Source of the DNA: Lachnospiraceae bacterium
GTDB lineage: Bacteria; Bacillota; Clostridia; Lachnospirales; Lachnospiraceae
DNA: 12,451 nt
NCBI GenBank assembly: GCA_020860745.1
Contig: JAJBTR010000047.1
Location: 1 to 12,451, forward strand
Direction of reading: 5' to 3'
A model generated the notes under the pieces. That model did no database searches and was not told where the DNA came from. It was given only the letters and a program-made list of their open reading frames with translations. Position 1 is the first letter of the stretch. Every line of letters begins with the position of its first letter. Positions 7,298 through 12,451 of the stretch are shown here, in pieces. The position numbers were made by a program, and so were the translations under genes.

Positions 7298-7876
7298 CTA
7301 CCAGGCGAACACCGCAATCAGCGTCCCGCCGAAAAATACAAATTCCCACAAAAGCGACCCGATACTAGAAAGGATTGTCTTCTTAAACTGCGCCGCACAC
7401 CAGATGCTGACTGCCCCGCAGAAAAACGCAGTCGCCAGGATCATGACAAGAAACACCAGCAGATACCGCCACTGAATTCCTCCATAAAGGAAAGCCAGCG
7501 CCATCGCCGGCAGGCTGACGAAAATGTACAGCAGCACATTGCACATGGAGGACAACAGTTTTCCAAGTATCACAGAAAAAGAGGATACCGGAGCCGTCAG
7601 AAGCAGATCCAGCGTCTGGCGTTCCCGCTCTCCCGCGATACTCCCCGCCGTCAGCACAGGGATAATCAGAAGAATCAATCCCATCTGCAAAAAAGCCAGG
7701 ATCAGGAAAATCCCGGCTAGATCAGACAAGTCCATCGTTCCGGTGTTCACCGAAGAAAATACCATCAGCAGGGCAATCCCCGCCATGCACAGCCCGTAGA
7801 TCATCAAGGCAATGGGAAATCGGATCGTCCTCGATCCCAGCATCAGCTCCTTTTTTAAAACCGGATTCACTTTCAT
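7298..7876 (-). CDS. ABC-2 type transporter permease, N-terminal part
   Basis: This 192-residue frame has five membrane helices (about 21-40, 54-76, 107-131, 138-161, 170-191). The ABC-2 hallmark GERERQTLDLLLTAPVS lies at 82-98, on the cytosolic coupling segment between helices 2 and 3. Its ATG overlaps the ATPase stop as ATGA (7873-7876), so the two are translationally coupled and should form one transporter. The frame ends with TAG right after helix 5; the sixth helix continues in another frame just downstream. The family exports lipids, polysaccharides, peptides or drugs, and also includes gliding and copper-site permeases; no substrate can be read from the sequence. Confidence 0.88.
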   Translation of the reverse strand: MKVNPVLKKELMLGSRTIRFPIALMIYGLCMAGIALLMVFSSVNTGTMDLSDLAGIFLILAFLQMGLILLIIPVLTAGSIAGERERQTLDLLLTAPVSSFSVILGKLLSSMCNVLLYIFVSLPAMALAFLYGGIQWRYLLVFLVMILATAFFCGAVSIWCAAQFKKTILSSIGSLLWEFVFFGGTLIAVFAW

Positions 7877-8949
7877 CGCTGCTCACCTCCCGCCTGTATA
7901 TCATCCACAGTATCCATGTAATTCTGTTTTTCCACGCAGGATTGCTCTGCATCTTTCCCTGTGTGCCATCCCGACATCTCTCCCGCATCACCACCGGAAG
8001 GATTCTGCAGCGAAATCTGTTCCTGCGCCACCGCTTCATCCGTAATCTCCAGGAACAGCGACTCCAGATTACCTTTTTCCTTGTAAAAACTCTCCACCGG
8101 AATTCCCATGGCAATCAGCCTTTTTAAAAGCTGCACGCTTTTTTCATCATCCCCGACATAGTCCGCCACCACATAGTCCTCCAGGACGGAGACCCGTTTT
8201 ACATCCGGATCCTCCCGCAGCAGATTTACCGCTTCCTCCTGCCGGTCCAGCACCCGCACATGAAGCGGCCGGGCGTGCATCGCTTTCATCTGAATATCGT
8301 CCACCGTCCCATACATCAGAAGCCTTCCGTGCTGCATGATTCCAATCGTATCGCACATATCCGCCAGCTCTGGGAGAATGTGGGAGCTGACCACCACAGT
8401 TTTTCCCATACCGCCCAGATTTCGTAATATCTCTTTCATCTCAAACCGCGCCCTGGGATCCAGACCCGATGCCGGTTCGTCCAGCATCAACAGGCCGGGA
8501 TTGTGCACCAGGCTCCGCGCCAGGCAGAGACGCTGCTTCATGCCGCGGGAAAGGTGATCCACACAGGCATCCGCTTTATCCGAGAGATTGACCAGATCCA
8601 GCAGTCCCAGGGAGGTATCCCTGGCCTGTTTTCCGACAATTCCGTAAAGGGAAGCGTAAAATTCCATATACTCCAGCGCTTTCAGATTATCATAAACGCC
8701 AAAGAAATCCGGCATATATCCGATTTTTCGTTTCACATCTCCGCGCCCGGTCAGCGCATCCTCCCCGTCAATCAGCACCTCCCCGGAGGTGGCCGACAGC
8801 AGCCCTACCGCGATTTTCATTGTTGTCGTCTTGCCGGCGCCATTGTGTCCGACAAAACCAAAGACTTCCCCGTGACTGATGTGAAGATTTAAGTCGTCCA
8901 CGGCGCGAAAATTCCCGAAACTCTTACACAGATGTCTGATCTCAAGCAT
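7873..8949 (-). CDS. ABC transporter ATP-binding protein
   Basis: This is an intact 358-residue ATPase with Walker A GHNGAGKT (34-41), a Q-loop position in GYMPDFFGVYDNL (D replaces Q, as commonly seen in clostridial members), signature LSRGMKQ (133-139), Walker B LLMLDE (153-158) followed by PASGLDP, and H-loop H190. It belongs to the ABC-2/CcmA-like class. The C-terminal regulatory region is followed by an unusually long hydrophilic tail from about residue 308, rich in Gln, Glu and Gly, before the TGA that overlaps the permease start. The ATG overlaps the stop of the 46-codon gene upstream as TAATG, and its ribosome binding site GGAGG lies inside that gene's last codons. It powers the adjacent permease. 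Confidence 0.95.
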   Translation of the reverse strand: MLEIRHLCKSFGNFRAVDDLNLHISHGEVFGFVGHNGAGKTTTMKIAVGLLSATSGEVLIDGEDALTGRGDVKRKIGYMPDFFGVYDNLKALEYMEFYASLYGIVGKQARDTSLGLLDLVNLSDKADACVDHLSRGMKQRLCLARSLVHNPGLLMLDEPASGLDPRARFEMKEILRNLGGMGKTVVVSSHILPELADMCDTIGIMQHGRLLMYGTVDDIQMKAMHARPLHVRVLDRQEEAVNLLREDPDVKRVSVLEDYVVADYVGDDEKSVQLLKRLIAMGIPVESFYKEKGNLESLFLEITDEAVAQEQISLQNPSGGDAGEMSGWHTGKDAEQSCVEKQNYMDTVDDIQAGGEQR

Positions 8950-9089
8950 TACTCTTCACCTCCGATTGCTATAACTGCCGGGCTGTTATCAAAAACACAC
9001 TCCATATCCTGTTTCGTCATGGCTCCGCCTCCCATCGCTATGATTGCCGGGTTGTAATCAAAAACGCACGCAATATCCTGTTTCCGCAT
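8949..9089 (-). CDS. Small 46-residue protein of two 23-residue repeats
   Basis: This small gene is too short for routine gene calling. It starts at ATG 9087-9089, which overlaps the preceding TAA as TAATG, and it ends at TAA 8949-8951, which overlaps the ATPase ATG in the same way. Each half follows the pattern M-x-K-Q-D-x-x-C-V-F-D-x-x-P-A-x-I-A-x-G-G, with 14 of 23 residues identical between halves. GGAGG lies just upstream within the previous gene's codons. The end of the preceding protein (YDVAPGITVIGGGE) resembles each repeat's second half, so the unit seems to be a duplicated gene junction. I do not recognise a family. It has no signal peptide or helix of membrane length; one Cys per repeat is notable. 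It could be a real small protein, a coupling device, or both. Confidence 0.7.
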   Translation of the reverse strand: MRKQDIACVFDYNPAIIAMGGGAMTKQDMECVFDNSPAVIAIGGEE

Positions 9090-9090
9090 T
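8950..9090. repeat. 69-bp direct repeat spanning a gene junction
   Basis: Two 69-bp copies are readable from CGCTATGATTGCCGG / TGCTATAACTGCCGG through ATCAAAAAC to ATATCCTGTTTC. A third, partial copy covers the end of the preceding gene (ATCACCGTGATGCCCGG, 9105-9121). Each copy carries GGAGG (minus strand) shortly before an ATG. The period is 23 codons, so the frame is kept. Confidence 0.85.
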
Positions 9091-10345
9091 ACTCCCCGCC
9101 TCCGATCACCGTGATGCCCGGAGCCACATCATAGCTGGCCGCCTCCGAGGAAAAAGCGGTCGACACAAATTTCATCCGGACCACTCCGCCAGCATCTATA
9201 TAAGGACAGCCGTCGTCAAATTTCACCGTATTATCATCCGCAAACAATTCGTCATACCCGCCCGTATCCACGTTATATCCGTAAATTGTAACAGTATCTG
9301 TCGTCCCCCACTCGCTGGAATCCGAGCAGATCATGGCGTAAACTTCACTCATTTTTGCCGAAGAGAGGTCAAACGCAACCTCCACCTCATCCGTATACAT
9401 CCACCCGTCCGTATCCCAGTCTTCCGCCATATTGTCCGAATAATCATAGAGCGACAGGCTCACCGCGTCCGGATAGTCCTCGTACGGCGCGTCGTCACAC
9501 CGTACCACCATGGCGGAATTGCTCTCCGGAACATCCTCATCCGCAATGTAATCCGCCTCCCACTCCGGAATCCAGGCAAAGGCACATACATCATTTCCAT
9601 CCATCTGATACCAGTATTGATTCATGAAAAGCCCCAGAACATTTGCCAGTTCTTCCCACTGTTCTTCCGCCACGCCGCTTTTTTTGTAAAACTCATTTCC
9701 GGAAGAACCACTGGAACTGCCGTAAGCATAAACCATATCCTCGATATAGGTGCTGACAACCAAATTATCTTCCTCCGTGAAAGAAACGCTCTCTCCGGCC
9801 TCCAGCTTCCCAATCATCACCACATTGTTTTCCGTAAAAACAGACACACCGTACATATCGCAGGCGGTGTTGTTTGTCACGGTACCGGAAATGCCGGTGA
9901 TACTCCGCGTCACCTCGGACCACAATCCATCCGCCTCCAGACCGGAGGAGATCTCCACTTTCAGATAGGTGGAGTCAAAGGTGCTGTCATTTGTCATGCT
10001 GACCCGGCAGCCATCCGCCGTCTCCTTAAGCGCCACTTTGTAATCCAGGGTATCCGATGAGCCATTGTCCGTACCGAGCAGTGTTCCAAATATGGAATAA
10101 GAATAGTCCGTAAAGGTAGTCATCGGATTTACCGCAAAAAGACTTTCATCCAGCGTCACATCCGCGCCGGACGCCCCCGGAACCAGAATCCCCAGATATG
10201 CTGTCTCGGACAGACTATTCGTCTGTGCATTGTAAGAAATATCCGTGATGGAAACGGACTGCGCCGCCGTCAGGCGCAGGTCACGGCTAAAAAGGAACAC
10301 CACGCCGGTTACTGCCACGGACAGCACCGGCACCAAAAACCACAT
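9089..10345 (-). CDS. C-terminal half of a large lipoprotein/membrane protein
   Basis: The frame opens with a membrane helix (residues about 2-20), then a large beta-rich region with no motif I can name for certain, including an ITGISGTVTNN block typical of repeated beta-sandwich surface domains and a Trp/Asp-rich region. It overlaps the upstream lipoprotein frame by 37 bases in the -1 frame. Reading through by -1 at A_AAA_AAG (10363-10369) gives the junction LYLILKKADRRGWMWFLVPV. That is the normal two-helix turn of single-chain clostridial proteins (GPVLYLILKK-x-DRR-x-W). The ATG at 10343-10345 has only a weak G-rich site. So this is probably the second half of one 962-residue protein, not an independent gene. 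The protein would be anchored by a lipid and two helices, with both large domains outside the membrane. Confidence 0.8.
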   Translation of the reverse strand: MWFLVPVLSVAVTGVVFLFSRDLRLTAAQSVSITDISYNAQTNSLSETAYLGILVPGASGADVTLDESLFAVNPMTTFTDYSYSIFGTLLGTDNGSSDTLDYKVALKETADGCRVSMTNDSTFDSTYLKVEISSGLEADGLWSEVTRSITGISGTVTNNTACDMYGVSVFTENNVVMIGKLEAGESVSFTEEDNLVVSTYIEDMVYAYGSSSGSSGNEFYKKSGVAEEQWEELANVLGLFMNQYWYQMDGNDVCAFAWIPEWEADYIADEDVPESNSAMVVRCDDAPYEDYPDAVSLSLYDYSDNMAEDWDTDGWMYTDEVEVAFDLSSAKMSEVYAMICSDSSEWGTTDTVTIYGYNVDTGGYDELFADDNTVKFDDGCPYIDAGGVVRMKFVSTAFSSEAASYDVAPGITVIGGGE

Positions 10346-11976
10346 CCACCCCCGCCGGTCAGCTTTTTTAAAATCAGGTATAAAACAGGGCCGGCCGCCA
10401 TAACGAACACCAGCAGCAAAATCGCAAGAAGCCGGATATTCGGGTTCCTGATATCATGCATCCCATCCAGAACGGAGGACAGTGTCCATGCACTGACAGA
10501 ATCGCCGTAATTAAGGCTGTAGATGCGCTGTGCACTGTAGCCGTCCGCAGCTTCCTGCAAAAGCAGCGCCGCCATCTCGTTCTTCGCGTTCCACCCGGCC
10601 ACCGGCTCCATGCCGAGATTAAACGCCGTCAATACCACCTGCCCCAGACCGGTATCCCTGCGGAATACAAGACCTTCTTCTGTAAAAACGCCGGAAAGAT
10701 TACGGGCAGTTTCTGCGGAAAAATCTGTATTTCCTGCTTCAGCATCGCTGTCATCTGCCATTAATTCATCCGATGCATCGCTGTCATCTGCCGTTGATTC
10801 ATCCGATGCATCGCTGTCATCTGCCGTTAATTCATCCGAATCATTGCTCCCATCAGCCGTTGAATCATCCGACACATCGCTGCCATCTGCCGTCGAATCA
10901 TCCGATACATCGCTATCATTTCCCGTCGAATCACTCGATTCATCGCTATCGTCCTCTGCAAAATCATCTGCCACAGCACCATCACCCTCATCCAAATCAT
11001 TCAATTCATTGTCGTCCTCCGCCGAAAAAGTGAGAATCCCATCCGCCTCCGTGAAAGAAAGGGAATCCGACCCGCCGGTCAGCTGCATCGTCCCCGAAGC
11101 AAAACCATCCGCAGAAACCGCAACAAAATCACTTTCAAATCCCGATAATGTCTGGCGGTAATCGGATCCGGTTCCCAGAATCATAATACCGCCCTCACGA
11201 ACCCACTCTTCAATCGCCTCGATCTGTTCTTCACTCAATTTTGATGTATCATAACTGTTGATGATCAGATAGCTTAAGACATCCAGCCCCGACGATTGCT
11301 CCGGAAGCAGATCCCCGGAAAGCTCCACTACCTGGGAAGAACCGCTGTAATCATTGATTTCCAGACTCCTCCCATCAAAATAATTCAGAGCCGTAAAATC
11401 ATCGCTCAAAATGCCGACCAGCGCTTTTTCACTGGCAACTGCCTGAAGCGCAATCGCCTGTTCCTGTAAAACATTTCCCTGCGCATCTTCAACCTGGAGC
11501 AGCAGGGAAGAGGATGAACTGACATTGTCCACAGACATGGATATCGTCTTCCCTGTGTCCGCACTCAGCATAATATCCTGCTCATAAGCCGCCGCGCCGG
11601 ATTCATAGGAAACTCCCGGCACAATCACGCGCAGCACACCCTCGAAATTCTCCCCCGCGGATTCCAGAACGACAGACAGGGGAAGCGCCGCGCCGCTCTT
11701 GTAATATCCGCCCAGGCCGGCTGTAACCTCTATGGCAAACTGCTGGTCTGCGGGCGTTTCATCCGCCGCACTGTCTGCATCTTCATTCTCCTCATCGGCT
11801 GACGTATCCTCTTCCGCAGAAGTATCTGCATTTCCCAATGCAGTGCCGGTCGCTGTCGACGCTGCCGGGACTGCCACGGTCACGGATGCCGTCGTTGCGG
11901 ACGAACCGCAGGCCGACAACGCCGGAAGCGCTGAAAGCAGCGCAAAAAACAATATCATGTTTCGATATTTTTTCAT
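10309..11976 (-). CDS. Lipoprotein, N-terminal half, with GATase-like domain and acidic repeats
   Basis: The first gene of the operon has a type II signal peptide with lipobox LSAC (Cys23), an acidic Ala/Asp/Glu linker, a beta-rich domain (about 80-180), and a region like the class I glutamine-amidotransferase-fold domains found in BatA-linked proteins (about 183-280: LVGILSDDF, LIINSYDT, EEWVREGGIMILGTG). An 11-residue Asp/Ser repeat array follows (about 340-412), then a segment ending in a membrane helix (about 513-536). No catalytic Cys is evident, so the fold is probably structural. The start ATG has AGGGGAG (11985-11991) eight bases upstream. After the helix the frame runs on for 17 residues rich in Gly and Cys and stops, which looks unnatural; the next frame supplies the expected continuation. 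Confidence 0.85.
   Translation of the reverse strand: MKKYRNMILFFALLSALPALSACGSSATTASVTVAVPAASTATGTALGNADTSAEEDTSADEENEDADSAADETPADQQFAIEVTAGLGGYYKSGAALPLSVVLESAGENFEGVLRVIVPGVSYESGAAAYEQDIMLSADTGKTISMSVDNVSSSSSLLLQVEDAQGNVLQEQAIALQAVASEKALVGILSDDFTALNYFDGRSLEINDYSGSSQVVELSGDLLPEQSSGLDVLSYLIINSYDTSKLSEEQIEAIEEWVREGGIMILGTGSDYRQTLSGFESDFVAVSADGFASGTMQLTGGSDSLSFTEADGILTFSAEDDNELNDLDEGDGAVADDFAEDDSDESSDSTGNDSDVSDDSTADGSDVSDDSTADGSNDSDELTADDSDASDESTADDSDASDELMADDSDAEAGNTDFSAETARNLSGVFTEEGLVFRRDTGLGQVVLTAFNLGMEPVAGWNAKNEMAALLLQEAADGYSAQRIYSLNYGDSVSAWTLSSVLDGMHDIRNPNIRLLAILLLVFVMAAGPVLYLILKKLTGGGGCGFWCRCCPWQ
10363..10369 (-). promoter_or_regulatory. Candidate -1 ribosomal frameshift heptamer A_AAA_AAG
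   Basis: On the minus strand the lipoprotein frame reads TTA AAA AAG CTG. A_AAA_AAG in that phase is the slippery heptamer known from bacterial dnaX. A -1 slip moves to GCT GAC CGG, which continues into the downstream membrane protein. Three bases later ACCGGC (10354-10359) can pair with GCCGGT (plus strand 10326-10331), a 6-bp stem with a 22-base loop. No Shine-Dalgarno-like stimulator is evident upstream. A missing A in a seven-A run gives the same picture, so the recoding reading is only a candidate. Confidence 0.4.
10745..10975. repeat. 33-bp coding tandem repeat, about 7 units, in the lipoprotein gene
   Basis: Units start at 10745, 10778, 10811, 10844, 10877, 10910 and 10943 (TCGCTG or a variant), each 33 bases. 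On the minus strand each encodes 11 residues such as SDASDESTADD. The stretch is highly acidic and Ser-rich, lacks hydrophobic residues and is probably an extended surface spacer. Frame-preserving copy number makes it a likely strain-variable locus. Confidence 0.9.
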
Positions 11977-12043
11977 AAATCCAACTCCCCTCTATGATAA
12001 CTGCTGATCGTGCAAGCACGGCACCAGTCGTCTTGTCCATTTT

Positions 12044-12095
12044 CCTACTGTGTACGCTTTCACACTAAGCTCGAAAACACCTCGCCTACTGTGTA
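12044..12095. promoter_or_regulatory. Direct repeat CCTACTGTGTA in the presumed leader
   Basis: The 11-base sequence CCTACTGTGTA occurs at 12044-12054 and 12085-12095, 41 bases apart, which is close to four helical turns. Both copies lie between the predicted -10 box and the lipoprotein start. They could be binding sites for a regulator or pairing sites in the leader RNA. A small inverted repeat CGTGCAAGCACG follows at 12009-12020. Confidence 0.4.
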
Positions 12096-12167
12096 TAAGT
12101 TCGATGACAGAAATCAAAGATTTCTTATCTCACTTAAAGTGTTCAATGCGTCTGCTCTTTTACGGAC

Positions 12168-12173
12168 ATTATA
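12168..12173 (-). promoter_or_regulatory. Predicted -10 box TATAAT for the operon
   Basis: On the minus strand GGGTATAATG is a perfect sigma-A -10 hexamer about 190 bases before the lipoprotein ATG. The hexamer at -35 with 17-base spacing (TTTTTC) is weak, which suggests activator dependence. An inverted repeat AGAAATT-6-AATTTCT lies about 27 bases further upstream and could be an operator. Confidence 0.5.
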
Positions 12174-12199
12174 CCCTATCCGAACTGCGAGAAAAACAG

Positions 12200-12219
12200 A
12201 GAAATTGTTAAGAATTTCT
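12200..12219. promoter_or_regulatory. Inverted repeat AGAAATT-6-AATTTCT upstream of the -10 box
   Basis: This is a perfect 7-bp inverted repeat with a 6-base centre, located just upstream of the predicted promoter. Its position fits an activator or repressor site. No protein can be assigned. Confidence 0.4.
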
Positions 12220-12328
12220 TATTGCCGTAAAAAAACCTTTTCATAACTGTTAATCATGAAATCCCTCTGTCTTATTTAACCGAAAAGAGTAATATATGTT
12301 CTCATTGGCATAATTTCATCATGCGAAA

Positions 12329-12439
12329 ACCCACAAAACTAAAAGCCAGCACAATCAGTGGGTATCAAAAAAAGAGTCACGCCCATTAAAATCAAATAAT
12401 ACATAATTTTGTGGGTTAATTTTTATATTTTTTACCCAC
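12329..12439. repeat. Four alternating ACCCAC/GTGGGT motifs forming two possible hairpins
   Basis: ACCCAC at 12329 and GTGGGT at 12358 can pair, as can GTGGGT at 12411 and ACCCAC at 12434. Also, ACCCACAAAA (12329-12338) is an exact inverted complement of TTTTGTGGGT (12407-12416). The region is AT-rich and non-coding, and nothing else is visible in 12240-12451. It may be the end of an element or of a gene lying to the right of the window, or a terminator region. Confidence 0.5.
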
Positions 12440-12451
12440 ATAAATTAACAC

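Noticed and set aside
8949..9089. Modified-peptide (RiPP) precursor with a double-glycine leader, exported by the adjacent ABC transporter
   Set aside because: The transporter has no C39 peptidase domain, no modifying enzyme is nearby, and the Gly-Gly codons are explained by the ribosome binding site role. The idea is not excluded, but it lacks support.
9044..10060. Long plus-strand open frame (338 codons)
   Set aside because: It lies antisense to a well-supported membrane protein gene. Its translation is rich in His, Arg and Ile without domains, and it has no ribosome binding site. This is a codon-bias shadow.

Overview
The window looks like a chromosomal segment from a Firmicute, most likely a Clostridia/Lachnospiraceae-type gut anaerobe. 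This is inferred from AGGAG-type ribosome binding sites, a lipobox, and the gene order lipoprotein / ABC ATPase / ABC-2 permease / coiled-coil membrane protein / MoxR / DUF58 / BatA-VWA; it has not been tested by search. Every convincing gene is on the minus strand, so transcription runs from high to low coordinates. The long plus-strand frames are antisense shadows.

Layout in transcription order. Positions 12451-11977 are AT-rich and non-coding, with a perfect TATAAT -10 box (12168-12173), inverted repeats and two copies of an 11-base direct repeat in the presumed leader. Next comes a large lipoprotein/membrane protein read as two overlapping frames (11976-10309 and 10345-9089) that join by a -1 shift at an A_AAA_AAG heptamer. 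A 46-codon gene made of two 23-residue repeats (9089-8949) follows, coupled by TAATG on both sides. Then come an ABC ATPase (8949-7873) and an ABC-2 permease split by a frameshift (7876-7298 plus 7295-6936). A 53-bp tandem array of six units fills the intergenic space 6621-6938. After it lie a 570-residue membrane protein with coiled-coil and Gly/Ser regions (6582-4870), a MoxR AAA+ ATPase broken by an in-frame amber codon (4677-3680), an intact DUF58 protein (3477-2605), and a BatA-like von Willebrand A membrane protein whose C-terminal membrane helix is frameshifted off (2424-249). A 52-bp tandem array occupies the far left (1-150).

Known family logic: MoxR ATPases act with DUF58 and VWA/BatA membrane proteins as chaperone-like or metal-dependent assembly systems, and the ABC-2 transporter plus lipoprotein resemble a gliding-type/exporter module. 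I infer one envelope-associated operon, but substrate and function are unknown.

Two features stand out. First, four of the operon's genes carry five reading-frame interruptions. Three of these are single-base shifts at homopolymer runs, one is a shift without a long run, and one is an amber codon. Assembly error, pseudogenization and recoding are all possible. Second, the locus is crowded with tandem repeats, coding (33, 36 and 69 bp) and non-coding (52, 53 and about 31-32 bp). The non-coding periods are close to whole numbers of DNA helical turns.
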